DNA of 64,000 nt from positions 124,001-188,000 of the forward strand of contig CACMUL010000002.1 in the NCBI GenBank assembly GCA_902616855.1, given 5' to 3'. The notes beneath the pieces are model-generated. The model saw nothing but the letters and a program-made list of their open reading frames with translations. It had not been told where the DNA came from and did not search any database. Below are positions 52,361 to 61,787 of the stretch, one piece after another. The position numbers and the translations under genes were made by a program. Source of the stretch: an uncultured Alphaproteobacteria bacterium. Lineage in GTDB: Bacteria; Pseudomonadota; Alphaproteobacteria; HIMB59. Within the stretch, counting starts at the first letter, position 1. Every line of letters begins with the position of its first letter.

Positions 52361-52954
52361 TTAAATTTTAAAAATATTTCTAAAGTACTGATTCACAAAT
52401 ACTTGATCTTTATTTTTTCTTTCTGGATGAAACATCATACAATAAATCGGAAAATTAGTAATTTTAGAAATTTCAATTGTATCATCGTTTGAAACGAAAA
52501 ATTTTTCAAAATTCTTTTTTAAATTTTTTTTATAAAGTCCATAGTGATGATAACTATTTATGCTATACACTTTTTTACGTAAATCATAAATCTTATGACT
52601 TTTTTTTATATGTCCAGTAATTTTTTCTATTTTTAAACCATAATAATCATAAATAAATTGAGCACCTTTACACACTCCCAAAATTGGTTTATTTAATTTT
52701 AGAAATTTTTTGAATAAAAATTTTTCTATGTGCTCTCTATCATTATCTATTTTTAATCGTGAAAATTTTGTTAAATTATTTCCGCCTGGTATAATTAATC
52801 CGTCAAATCTATTAAAATTTTTGATACTTGAATTGTATAAATAAATACTAAAACCAATTTCTTTGGAGTATTTTATCCAGTTATGCTCAATTGAATGACA
52901 AATATTATCGTTTGTATCTTTAATTAACTTAGGAGATATTAGTAACTGTATCAT
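52361..52954 (-). CDS. Class I glutamine-amidotransferase-like hydrolase (Cj1417-like)
   Basis: A 197-aa protein of the peptidase C26 type. Seen: FDGLIIPGGNNLTKFS, the nucleophile elbow LGVCKGAQFIYDYYG (Cys ~95), INSYHHYGLY and the catalytic His-Glu in YCMMFHPERKN. In the MeOPN pathway Cj1417 hydrolyses gamma-glutamyl-CDP-amidate to glutamate and cytidine diphosphoramidate. The order, size and pairing here match that enzyme. Alternative: gamma-glutamyl-GABA hydrolase-like catabolism, less likely in this context. It overlaps the kinase gene by four bases. Confidence 0.8.
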   Translation of the reverse strand: MIQLLISPKLIKDTNDNICHSIEHNWIKYSKEIGFSIYLYNSSIKNFNRFDGLIIPGGNNLTKFSRLKIDNDREHIEKFLFKKFLKLNKPILGVCKGAQFIYDYYGLKIEKITGHIKKSHKIYDLRKKVYSINSYHHYGLYKKNLKKNFEKFFVSNDDTIEISKITNFPIYCMMFHPERKNKDQVFVNQYFRNIFKI

Positions 52955-55248
52955 AAAAATCTGTATAAATTATCATTTGGATTTATCATTAATTTATTTT
53001 GACCGGCGATATTATTAAAAGCCTCTTCTCCTATTCCAATTATAGAAGTAATATTTAATTCTGAACATCTTATTGCCATGTGAGAATTTGGACCACCGTT
53101 TTTAGTTACTAAACCTAAGATATTACTTGTAAAAATAAAATCATAACCAGGATCTGCATTTTCAATTAATATTATTTTATTAGTAAAATTCTGTTTTTTG
53201 GAAGAATCATAAAGCATTAAAGTTCCTATAATATTCCTATTTCCAAAAAATTCTCCATCTCTGCTAGACCTATAGAAAAAATTAATTTCTTTTTCATTTT
53301 TTATAAAGTCTGGCAGAATAATTTTTTTTGCCTCAGTATTTTCACTTATATGTTTGTTTATCTCATTTTTAAAAGTTTCCCTTAACCTAGTTGTCTCAAG
53401 AGATGAGTAAGCCAACAGAACTGTATTATAATCTATGTGTTGAATATCTTTTTTATTCATTTTCATTTCCTTAAATAATTTTTTTAGTTCTATAAAAATT
53501 AAATTTATTCCCTTAGTAAATTCAAATTTAGCTTTTTCTCTCATTTCCGTTGACTTTATACAAAAGTTAATAAAATCTTCTGATTTAATTTTTAAATCAT
53601 AGTTTTTGAAAAATTTATTAATTTTCTTAATTTGTAAATTTGTAAATTTATATTTCTTTTTTTTTATTAGAGATATTTTATTTGATTTGAAGTAATTTTT
53701 GAATCCTTCTTCATATGATAAAAAGCTTATGTCATATGTTGAGGGTCTAAGATGTCCATACTCAGCTATAAATTTTTCTTTAGTGATTTTTCCTAGTTTA
53801 TAATAGACATAGTCATTATGTATATTTGTAGTAATATTTTTAAAACTTGAGTAAAAGCTTTTTATAGATTTTTGACTAATAATATTTTTATCTACTAATA
53901 AATCGCAAACATATTTTGCTACAAAAGCGCATCTTGCCAGTCCTGCAAAAGGAAGGGTGCCGAATTGTTTTATATAATAATTTAAATAGAATATTTTTGT
54001 AATAGGTTTATAATTTGAATTTTTTACATAATCGATCTTCTTTATTAAAATTTTAATTTTATTTATTTCTAAATTACAAATTTCTTTTAAAATTAAATTT
54101 TCGAATATAGAATTAGTATTTATTTTGTATTGAAGAAATTCTTTTTTGGTTAGGATTTTTTTTAAATCACCATCATAATCAGCAATGAATGATGGTAGAA
54201 GATCAAATTCTATCTTATCATGCTTATCAGGATTTTTGTATAATTTGTCTAAATTATAATTAATTAATTTTTGACTTATTTTTGAATTTAATTTTTTAGG
54301 TAAAAAGGAATTCAAATCAGTCCTTATATCTATATAAGGGATTCCATAAACATCAAATAATAATGAATTAGGTCTGACATCTTTGTAACCATAATTTTTT
54401 CTTTGTTTAGCCCAAATTTCATTTGTAATTAATTCTTTGTACATTGTTATTGCAAGTTTTGATGGCCTCTCTCCCAGAATTTCAACTGGATTCCAATCTG
54501 CCATATTGCTCAAAAAAGTTTTTTTTCCTATGTTAGAGTAATTTGAATTTAAAATAGCTTTTATCTTTTTTTGAATGTTTACTATTGTCGATTTTTTTGG
54601 ATAGCCAACTTCTTTTTTCATTTTTGGGAGTCGACGTATTTGTAACAAATATAATTTATTTTTTTTTATACAGTATTCAATATCAAGATGTTTACATTTA
54701 AATTTGGTTTCGAGGTTTTTTGTTACTTTTATAATTTTATTAAATTCTCTTGGAATTTTCGAACTATTTCTCGCAACATATAAAGCTTTAACTGTTGGAT
54801 TATATTTTCCAGAAGTAACAAGATCTGTATGATGTGACTTATCATAATTAATCACATAATATTCTCTATTAAGTTTCAGTTCTTTAGAAAAAATTACACC
54901 ACTTTGTTGAACATTTGTAATTAATTTTTGAATAATAAAAATATCTTTGTCTTTTTTAAAGTGAGAAATGACTTTTTTTATACCTATCATTAGATTTTCA
55001 TTAGTAATATTCTTAATGATTAATGATAAATATTTACCTGCATTTACTCGGGTGCCATCTTCATCATAAGTTGACGATCTGATAATAATAGAATTATTAA
55101 AATTACTATTAATTTTGCTAATAACAGAATTAGGGTCTAAAAAAAAATTTTTTTTTGTAAAAAAAATAAATTTTGGAACTTCAAAATCTTCATCCTTTAC
55201 TTTTTTTAAATTTAATAAGTTTAGGGATTTAATGTTATCTAAATTCAT
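52951..55248 (-). CDS. PEP-synthase-like kinase, likely L-glutamine kinase (Cj1418-like)
   Basis: A 765-aa protein. N-terminal ATP-grasp part (about 1-215): SIIIRSSTYDEDGTRVNAGKYLS, GVIFSKEL, YLLQIRRLP. Central domain (~235-600) with MADWNPVEILGERPSKLAITMYKELIT. C-terminal phospho-His swivel domain with LVTKNGGPNSHMAIRCSE (His ~723). The PEP/pyruvate TIM-barrel domain of true PEP synthase is absent. This is the layout of Campylobacter Cj1418, which phosphorylates the amide nitrogen of L-glutamine, and 765 aa is close to its size. First gene of a three-gene overlapping operon. Confidence 0.82.
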   Translation of the reverse strand: MNLDNIKSLNLLNLKKVKDEDFEVPKFIFFTKKNFFLDPNSVISKINSNFNNSIIIRSSTYDEDGTRVNAGKYLSLIIKNITNENLMIGIKKVISHFKKDKDIFIIQKLITNVQQSGVIFSKELKLNREYYVINYDKSHHTDLVTSGKYNPTVKALYVARNSSKIPREFNKIIKVTKNLETKFKCKHLDIEYCIKKNKLYLLQIRRLPKMKKEVGYPKKSTIVNIQKKIKAILNSNYSNIGKKTFLSNMADWNPVEILGERPSKLAITMYKELITNEIWAKQRKNYGYKDVRPNSLLFDVYGIPYIDIRTDLNSFLPKKLNSKISQKLINYNLDKLYKNPDKHDKIEFDLLPSFIADYDGDLKKILTKKEFLQYKINTNSIFENLILKEICNLEINKIKILIKKIDYVKNSNYKPITKIFYLNYYIKQFGTLPFAGLARCAFVAKYVCDLLVDKNIISQKSIKSFYSSFKNITTNIHNDYVYYKLGKITKEKFIAEYGHLRPSTYDISFLSYEEGFKNYFKSNKISLIKKKKYKFTNLQIKKINKFFKNYDLKIKSEDFINFCIKSTEMREKAKFEFTKGINLIFIELKKLFKEMKMNKKDIQHIDYNTVLLAYSSLETTRLRETFKNEINKHISENTEAKKIILPDFIKNEKEINFFYRSSRDGEFFGNRNIIGTLMLYDSSKKQNFTNKIILIENADPGYDFIFTSNILGLVTKNGGPNSHMAIRCSELNITSIIGIGEEAFNNIAGQNKLMINPNDNLYRFL

Positions 55249-55445
55249 TAATAAAATTTATTAGATGATATATTTAGAAATATTTTAATCAATTATGAAA
55301 AAATATTTGAAAACTAAATCTCTCTTAATGGGTATTAAATTAAAATATATTAATTGAGTTAGATTTATAAATTGTTCAAAATAAAAGATTAAATCTAATA
55401 ATCATTTGTTGAAATTATGCTTTTAGTTACTATTTATATTGTATA

Positions 55446-56315
55446 ATGGAAAATATAATTGATATTAATCAAGATCAATTTATTGATTCTGTAATAGAAA
55501 AATCAAAAATTACTCCCGTAATAGTTGATTTTTGGGCTCCGTGGTGCGGACCCTGTAAACAACTGACCCCAGTTTTAGAGAATATTGTTAACAAAAAAAA
55601 TGGAAAAGTAATTCTTGCAAAGATTAACGTTGATGAAAACCAAGGTATTGCATCACAACTAAATGTACAATCTATACCCACAGTTTACGGTTTTGTTGAT
55701 GGTAAACCAATAGATGCTTTTCAAGGTGCGCAACCGGAAACTAAAATTGAAGAGATGGTGGACAAAATGATAGATGCAACACCAGGAAATGAGATACCAA
55801 AACTAATTAGTGAAGCAGATCAATTATTTGGTGATCAAAAGTTTGAGGAGTCCTTGAGGCTTTTTGAAAGTCTTGTGGGAATGGACCCTGGAAACCCGAA
55901 AGTTATAGCTGGAATGTTGAGATGTATGATTCAACTTAAACGTTTTGATGATGCAAATGAAATGTTGGACTCTCTTGATGAAGAAATTATAAAAGATCAA
56001 GAGATTTTAAAAATAAAAAAACTATTGGATACCACTAACAAAGATAATGGTGAAGCATTTGATGAAAAATTAATTGATGAAGTCAATTCAAATCCTCAAA
56101 ATATGGAATTGCGTTTTAGACTTGCAAATAATTACCTTTCATCCAACGAAACAGAAAAAGGTTTTAATGAGCTTTTGAAACTGTTTGAGCAAAATCCTGC
56201 TTGGAAAGAAGAAGCTGCCAAGAAAAAACTATTAGAATTTTTTGATCTTCTAGGTTTTAATGATCCAAATGTTATAGTGGCTCGAAAAAAATTATCGAGT
56301 ATAATGTTTAAATAA
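55446..56315 (+). CDS. Thioredoxin-TPR protein (CnoX/YbbN type)
   Basis: A 289-aa protein. The N-terminal thioredoxin domain (1-110) has the intact active site WAPWCGPCK and cis-Pro IPTVYGF. The rest (120-289) is helical TPR-like (ADQLFGDQKFEESLRLFESLVGMDP). CnoX-type holdases protect proteins from bleach-like oxidants and hand them to GroEL; having a full CGPC suggests redox activity too. One-base overlap with the Lon-N gene. Confidence 0.9.
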   Translation: MENIIDINQDQFIDSVIEKSKITPVIVDFWAPWCGPCKQLTPVLENIVNKKNGKVILAKINVDENQGIASQLNVQSIPTVYGFVDGKPIDAFQGAQPETKIEEMVDKMIDATPGNEIPKLISEADQLFGDQKFEESLRLFESLVGMDPGNPKVIAGMLRCMIQLKRFDDANEMLDSLDEEIIKDQEILKIKKLLDTTNKDNGEAFDEKLIDEVNSNPQNMELRFRLANNYLSSNETEKGFNELLKLFEQNPAWKEEAAKKKLLEFFDLLGFNDPNVIVARKKLSSIMFK

Positions 56316-56974
56316 TGGATGATAATATAAAAAAACTTTTTGAAGTCGACTCAAAGAAACTACCAAGTTCAATACCATTATTCCCCCTTGATAATGTTTT
56401 GCTTTTGCCCTTCGGGAAATTGCCATTAAACATTTTTGAGGAGAGATATATAAAAATGACTTTAGACAGCCTAAAAAGCCATCGGATGATTGGGATAATT
56501 CAACCTAAAAATAATAATAACGAGTTGTTTCAAATGGGATGTATCGGAAAAATTACCTCTTATATTGAGACTCCAGACTATAGATTAGTTTTAAACCTGG
56601 AAGGTGTTTGTAGATTTGTTTTGAATGACAGAAATCTTACTCCCCAAGGATATTATCAGGCATCAATTGATTGCCAAGATTACCTATCTGATTTGAATAA
56701 CATGGAGCCCAATGTTGATAGAACTGAATTAATTCAAAAATACACGAACTTCTTTAAAATGAAAAAATTAGACATTGATAAAGATGTACTAGCTGAAACG
56801 TCTAATTTGCAGTTACTATCTACCCTAGCAATGCTTGCTCCTTTTAATAAGATAGATAAACAAGCGATACTTGAGTCACCAAATATTTCATCAAGAATTA
56901 ATACAATTAATTCTATTCTTGATTTAAATACATTCCAAGTAGTCAGTAATAAAAATCCTAATCAGTTAAATTAA
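56315..56974 (+). CDS. Lon N-terminal-domain (LON-SB) protein
   Basis: A 219-aa protein with the Lon substrate-binding domain only: IPLFPLDNVLLLPFGKLPLNIFEERYIKM, RMIGIIQPK, MGCIGKITSYIETPDYRLVLNLEGVCRF. No AAA+ or protease part. In Alphaproteobacteria this gene commonly follows a thioredoxin-TPR gene, as here; its function is unproven, likely protein quality control. Convergent with the UbiH-like gene (17-base overlap). Confidence 0.92.
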   Translation: MDDNIKKLFEVDSKKLPSSIPLFPLDNVLLLPFGKLPLNIFEERYIKMTLDSLKSHRMIGIIQPKNNNNELFQMGCIGKITSYIETPDYRLVLNLEGVCRFVLNDRNLTPQGYYQASIDCQDYLSDLNNMEPNVDRTELIQKYTNFFKMKKLDIDKDVLAETSNLQLLSTLAMLAPFNKIDKQAILESPNISSRINTINSILDLNTFQVVSNKNPNQLN

Positions 56975-58079
56975 TTCTTCCCATTGCTTGTTTTATAAAA
57001 ACATCCCTTAAAGATTTAAAATTTTTTAAAGCAGTATATCCAACTTTTATAAATTCATTATTTAGGGCAAAATTGCTTTCATATAAAAAATTTAATAAAG
57101 AGGTAAAGCTAAAATAGATTGTAGATTCAAACATTCTTCTAGAGTAATAAATCGAATTAAACTTTTTTGCGTCTATGGTATATTGATCTATTATTTTACA
57201 TAAGGTTTGAATATCTTTAACTCCGAGATTCCATCCTTGCCCGGCAACTGGATGAATCGACTTAAGGCTATCGCCAATATAAATAAATTTGTCATTTTTT
57301 TTTACAAGATGAGGGATGATTGGGAATTTTTGTATTGAGTGATCAAAAGTTAATTTTCCATGTGAGCTCGTAATTTTTGTTTTAATAAGTTTTTTGAGTT
57401 CGATTTTATTTATTTTATTTTTTGATGAATAAATGAATGTTGATTTTTTTTTGTTTACTGCTGGTGATGGTAATACTGCTAATGGGCCATGATTTGTAAA
57501 AAACTCATATGCTATATTATTGTGGACTTTACTATGTTTGAAAAAACCTACATAAGAGAAATGCTGTTGATCAAAAATGATACTTTTATGATATGTGTTA
57601 GAAATAATATTTTTACCTATGCTAATTACTATTTTTTTAAATACGTAATTTTTCTTATTTATTTTTAAAGCTTTATTTGGACTCAGATCATTAATTTCAA
57701 AATTATTATCAGTCTTTAAAATTTTTAAATACAAAAGTTTTTTTCTAACTAAGCCGTACATGTCTTTATTAAATATTACATTGCCCATGGACTCATGCTC
57801 ATTTTGAAAAATAAGGGGCTTTCTACTAATGTCATCTTTTATAAAAATTTTATCTATTGGTTGTGGTTTTGATTTTAAGTTGTTCCAAATACCTAATTGT
57901 TTTAGTAAGTCAACAGAGTTGGCATTAACAGCCAATGTACGATTATCTTTAAGTATAAAATTTTTTTTATCTATAACTAAAACTTTAAACTTTTTTTGAA
58001 CTAAAGCTAAAGCTGCAATTGCACCAATAAGACCCGCCCCCACTATTAAAAAATCATATTTATGTATTTTATTTTTCAT
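56958..58079 (-). CDS. UbiH/UbiF-type FAD monooxygenase
   Basis: A 373-aa flavoprotein hydroxylase. N-terminal FAD motif DFLIVGAGLIGAIAALALVQKKFKVLVIDKK and the second FAD motif FIYIGDSLKSIHPVAGQGWNLGVKDIQTL, whose HPVAGQGWNLG is diagnostic of ubiquinone-ring hydroxylases. In typical members the motif reads GDAAH; here it is GDSLKSIH. Ring position cannot be told. Divergent from ftsK with 26 bases between starts. Confidence 0.9.
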   Translation of the reverse strand: MKNKIHKYDFLIVGAGLIGAIAALALVQKKFKVLVIDKKNFILKDNRTLAVNANSVDLLKQLGIWNNLKSKPQPIDKIFIKDDISRKPLIFQNEHESMGNVIFNKDMYGLVRKKLLYLKILKTDNNFEINDLSPNKALKINKKNYVFKKIVISIGKNIISNTYHKSIIFDQQHFSYVGFFKHSKVHNNIAYEFFTNHGPLAVLPSPAVNKKKSTFIYSSKNKINKIELKKLIKTKITSSHGKLTFDHSIQKFPIIPHLVKKNDKFIYIGDSLKSIHPVAGQGWNLGVKDIQTLCKIIDQYTIDAKKFNSIYYSRRMFESTIYFSFTSLLNFLYESNFALNNEFIKVGYTALKNFKSLRDVFIKQAMGRINLTD

Positions 58080-58105
58080 TAAGACGCATATATTTATTTA
58101 AAACA

Positions 58106-60163
58106 ATGAAGAATAACTATATTCCTGAAATCTTAAAAGAAAAAATCTCAAAAGCGATTTACTTCATATATGGTTTATTTCTTTTATCAGCCTCTATATT
58201 ATCAGCATTAGCTTTATTGACTTTTGATATCAATGATAATTCTTTCTTAACAAGCACGAACAATCCTACACAAAATTTACTTGGAGAACCGGGTTCTTAT
58301 TATGCGAGTTTTCTTTTTTACACATTTGGTATTTTTGCATATTTAATAATATTATTTTTTTTGGTCTATTCGATATTGGTTTTCACTAGCAAAAAACCTA
58401 GTTACTTATTTATAAAACTATTTCTATTTTTTATTAGCTTAATTTTGATACCTCAAGTTTTTATAGAGTTAAAATTTCAATTACTTTTTATAGAATCTAT
58501 AAAAACGTGGGGGGTTTATGCAAATCAATTGTTTGGTTTATATAAAATAAATTACATTAGTTATTTATTAACTTTTATAGGTATTATACTTTACTTTTTA
58601 TCGCATGATTTTTTAAAATTTTTTAAGATTAGTTTACCAAAAATTAATAATTTTTTTAAAAAAGACAATCGAAATACTGTCTCTTACAATCAAGTTAAAA
58701 AAGATCCTATTATAAATAATATTCAAAAAGATGATCACATAGGATATGTTGAAGAAGAAAATATAGATAAAAAAACAAAATATTTCTCTCCCTCTCTTGA
58801 AATTTTAGAAACAGATAGTACATCTGAAAAAAAAAGATTAGATAAAGAAAATATTAAAGCTAATTCAGATCTTCTTGAGAGAGTATTTCAAGATTTTAAT
58901 ATCGAAATACAGGTTATAAATGTAAAACATGGGCCTGTAGTTACATTATTTGAAATACTGCCTGCTGCAGGGATAAAAATTAGTACGATAATAAATTTAG
59001 CAGATGATATTTCAAGAAGCATGGGTGTGGGAGCTGTCCGAATATCGCAAATTTATGGCACTCAATACTTAGGAGTAGAGGTGCCTAATGATCAAAGAGA
59101 AACTGTAACGATAAAAGAACTTTTAAGTAATGATAATTTTAAAAATACCTCATCCAAGATACCTATATGTATTGGTAAAGATATTTCTGGAAACATAGAA
59201 GTTATAGATCTCAGTAAGACACCTCATTTACTAGTAGCAGGAACAACTGGTTCAGGTAAATCAGTATTTATAAACACTTTACTTGCAAGTATATTGTATA
59301 AATTTTCTCCTAATGACTTACGGTTAATTTTAATAGATCCTAAAATGCTAGAGCTAAGTGTTTATAATGATATTGCACATTTGCTAACGCCAGTAGTAAC
59401 AGAGCCAAAAAAAGCAATTTTAACACTTAAGTGGGTTTGTAAGGAAATGGAGCGTAGATATTCCTTGATGAATGAGGAAAATACACGAAGTCTTGAGGGT
59501 TACAATCAAAAATCAGTTGAGAAACTTCCATATATAGTAGTTTTCATCGATGAAATGGCAGATTTAATGATGACAGCAGGTAAAGAAGTTGAACATTATG
59601 TTCAGAGACTTGCTCAAATGGCAAGAGCATGCGGGATACACCTAGTTATGGCTACTCAAAGACCTAGTGTGGATATTATTACTGGAAGTATAAAAGCAAA
59701 TTTTCCATCAAGAATAAGTTTTCAAGTTGCCAGTAAATATGACAGTAGAACCGTACTAGGAGAGATTGGTGCAGAGCAGCTACTAGGAAACGGGGATATG
59801 CTTATGACAAAAAATGGTGGAAATATAATTAGATACCAATCTGCTTTTATCTCAGATAATGAAGTAAACAAGTTAATTAAAGAAATTAAAAGAAGTCAGA
59901 AAGTTCAATATCTTGATGAGCTCGATGAAATAATAAAAAACAATGATGAAAATTTTGATAAATTAAGCGATGAAGATGAAGAATTAATTAGCAAATCAAT
60001 CGATCTAATTAAATCAAGTAATAAAGCTTCTACAAGTTTTTTACAAAGAAATTTTCAAGTTGGATATAATAAAGCTGCGAGAGTCATGGAGGCACTTGAA
60101 CAAAGAGGCGTTGTATCGCCCCCAAACCATGCGGGTAAAAGAGATATATTAATTAATCAGTAA
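58106..60163 (+). CDS. ftsK: DNA translocase FtsK
   Basis: FtsK anchors at the septum and pumps DNA to resolve chromosome dimers. The 685-aa protein is compact: four membrane helices (~20-165), a short linker (~180-260), then the motor with Walker A GTTGSGKSVFINTLL, Walker B YIVVFIDEMADLM and MATQRPSVDIITGSIKANFPSRISFQV. A C-terminal gamma winged helix follows (~615-685, ASTSFLQRNFQVGYNKAARVMEALEQRGVVSP) that reads KOPS and activates XerCD. The long Pro/Gln linker of E. coli FtsK is absent. Overlaps the convergent gene by 15 bases. Confidence 0.96.
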   Translation: MKNNYIPEILKEKISKAIYFIYGLFLLSASILSALALLTFDINDNSFLTSTNNPTQNLLGEPGSYYASFLFYTFGIFAYLIILFFLVYSILVFTSKKPSYLFIKLFLFFISLILIPQVFIELKFQLLFIESIKTWGVYANQLFGLYKINYISYLLTFIGIILYFLSHDFLKFFKISLPKINNFFKKDNRNTVSYNQVKKDPIINNIQKDDHIGYVEEENIDKKTKYFSPSLEILETDSTSEKKRLDKENIKANSDLLERVFQDFNIEIQVINVKHGPVVTLFEILPAAGIKISTIINLADDISRSMGVGAVRISQIYGTQYLGVEVPNDQRETVTIKELLSNDNFKNTSSKIPICIGKDISGNIEVIDLSKTPHLLVAGTTGSGKSVFINTLLASILYKFSPNDLRLILIDPKMLELSVYNDIAHLLTPVVTEPKKAILTLKWVCKEMERRYSLMNEENTRSLEGYNQKSVEKLPYIVVFIDEMADLMMTAGKEVEHYVQRLAQMARACGIHLVMATQRPSVDIITGSIKANFPSRISFQVASKYDSRTVLGEIGAEQLLGNGDMLMTKNGGNIIRYQSAFISDNEVNKLIKEIKRSQKVQYLDELDEIIKNNDENFDKLSDEDEELISKSIDLIKSSNKASTSFLQRNFQVGYNKAARVMEALEQRGVVSPPNHAGKRDILINQ

Positions 60164-60673
60164 CCTAAGCGTCTTATCTTGAGATTGAAAATTAGCTTTT
60201 ATGCCCAAATCTTTTTTTAGTTGATTTTTTAAATTTGTAAGATGAGTGTCTAACTTATTTATAGATATGTCTTTATCTTTTTTCCAAATTAAGCCATAGA
60301 GTCTATCTTTGTTAATACCTGACTTCGAAATAATTAAATTTGAAAAAATAGTGTTTTGTATATCACTAAGTAATGATTTGTTAGATCTTCTTACCAAAAC
60401 TCTTTGAAAAGGAAAATAATCATATTCATCTTTAGAGATCTTGATATCAGATATAATTCTTAATATCTGGCTAAATAAAGTGTTAATTTCGATTGGGATT
60501 GAAAGAAATTCTTTTTTACCATTACAATCTAAATTAAGATTATTATCTTTTAAATCAATTTTTATATTAGCAAAATAGGTATCAATATCATTGTGGTTAA
60601 TCAAATTTTTTTGGATTAATAATTTGTTAATTATTGAATTGAAAAATTCATCTTTGCAAGTAATTTTTATCAA
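60149..60673 (-). CDS. Orphan OmpR-type winged-helix protein
   Basis: A 174-aa protein with no named match. The C-terminal ~85 residues look like an OmpR/PhoB DNA-binding wing (LLSDIQNTIFSNLIISKSGINKDRLYGLIW, ISINKLDTHLTNLKNQLKKDLG, then QSQDKTLRLLIN). The N-terminal ~85 residues are not a classical receiver: no acidic pocket, phosphoacceptor Asp or TxxxK order is visible. It lies between ftsK (convergent) and a LolA-like gene (three bases away), suggesting coexpression with envelope genes. Regulator role is inferred. Confidence 0.55.
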   Translation of the reverse strand: MIKITCKDEFFNSIINKLLIQKNLINHNDIDTYFANIKIDLKDNNLNLDCNGKKEFLSIPIEINTLFSQILRIISDIKISKDEYDYFPFQRVLVRRSNKSLLSDIQNTIFSNLIISKSGINKDRLYGLIWKKDKDISINKLDTHLTNLKNQLKKDLGIKANFQSQDKTLRLLIN

Positions 60674-60676
60674 TAT

Positions 60677-61153
60677 CTAACGTTTAACTTTCACAAAATT
60701 AAAATGATTAAAATAATTGTCATGAATTTTTTCAAAATTACAATCTATTAAATTGATGCTTAGATTAAGATTTTCAGCGTTTATTGAAATTCTTTTAATA
60801 AAACTATTACTACTTTTCTCAATAATAATAATTGCATCATTATATCTATACTTATTTTTTATATTCGGATACTCAGAAGCAATGTTCATAAACGCATCTA
60901 AAATTTCTGTATTTTTATTAATTTTTGAGACATTGTTGTTATGAGATTGATTAATTAAAAAAAAGTTCTTATTTTTTGAAATAATAGTAAATAAATTTTT
61001 ATCAAAGTACTCATACCTTAATTTTTGATTTTTTAAAAAAAATAAACCCTGTTGAACCTCTCCATTTCCATATACTTCTTCAAAGTTACATTTAACCTCA
61101 AGTGCATAAACAGAATTTATTTTAAGAAAAAAAAAAATTAGAAATTTTTTCAT
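60677..61153 (-). CDS. LolA-like outer-membrane lipoprotein carrier
   Basis: A 158-aa protein with a signal peptide (about 1-17, ending VYALE) and the LolA-like run GNGEVQQGLFFLKNQKLRYEYFDKNLFTIISKNKNFFLI, a beta-rich half-barrel pattern. It is ~40 residues shorter than usual. Two cysteines (KCNFEE and IDCNFEK) could form a disulfide joining the ends. LolA escorts lipoproteins across the periplasm; proximity to ftsK is common for lolA. Overlaps yggS by four bases. Confidence 0.6.
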   Translation of the reverse strand: MKKFLIFFFLKINSVYALEVKCNFEEVYGNGEVQQGLFFLKNQKLRYEYFDKNLFTIISKNKNFFLINQSHNNNVSKINKNTEILDAFMNIASEYPNIKNKYRYNDAIIIIEKSSNSFIKRISINAENLNLSINLIDCNFEKIHDNYFNHFNFVKVKR

Positions 61154-61782
61154 TTGAATATTCTTGAACCAACCCTTACCAAATTTGACTTTAAAGATAG
61201 TGCTATTTCATAGTCACTACTCATTCCCATACTTAGTTCTAAATCTTTATTTATACTATCTCTTAATTCAATCATTTTTTTGAAATAACTATTAGGTTTT
61301 TCATCAAATGGAGGAATGCACATTAAGCCAGATATTTTAAGGTTTTTTGATATTGCATATTCATATAAATCTCTTGTTTCATTTAAAGATACACCCGCTT
61401 TCTGTGGCTCATCTCCAATATTAACTTGTATGAAAAAATTTTTAGTTTTAAATTTATAATTAGATTTTGTGTATTTGGAAATTTCTGTTACTAATTTTGG
61501 TCTATCGATACTTTGGATAGTATCGAATAATGATAAGGCTAATTTAACTTTATTAGTCTGGAGAGGACCAATTAAGTGAAGTTTAAAATCATAATCTCCT
61601 AATTCAAAGAATTTTTTATTAGCTTCCTGAACTCTATTTTCACCAAATAAACGGTAACCTTTATCAATAAGTATTTTTATGAGTGTTTGAGGTCTATTTT
61701 TTGTAACTAAAAGTAGAGAAGCGTTAGGATATTTTTTAACATTAGCGCTTACCCTTTTAAGTTCATAATGATTGATTTCCAA
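61150..61782 (-). CDS. YggS/PROSC-family PLP homeostasis protein
   Basis: A 210-aa single-domain PLP-binding TIM barrel. PLP lysine in LLLVTKNRPQTL, then YRLFGENRVQEANKK, LHLIGPLQTNKVKLAL, FIQVNIGDEPQKAGVS and LSMGMSSDYEIALSLKSNLVRVGSRIF, the family end signature. It buffers pyridoxal phosphate and affects amino-acid pools. It follows the sulfotransferase-like gene by five bases. Confidence 0.93.
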   Translation of the reverse strand: MEINHYELKRVSANVKKYPNASLLLVTKNRPQTLIKILIDKGYRLFGENRVQEANKKFFELGDYDFKLHLIGPLQTNKVKLALSLFDTIQSIDRPKLVTEISKYTKSNYKFKTKNFFIQVNIGDEPQKAGVSLNETRDLYEYAISKNLKISGLMCIPPFDEKPNSYFKKMIELRDSINKDLELSMGMSSDYEIALSLKSNLVRVGSRIFK

Positions 61783-61787
61783 TTGAT

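Noticed and set aside
52951-55248. Calling the 765-aa gene PEP synthase (ppsA) or PPDK
   Set aside because: The C-terminal PEP/pyruvate TIM barrel is missing and the phospho-His domain is at the very end; partners are an amidotransferase and a nucleotidyltransferase.
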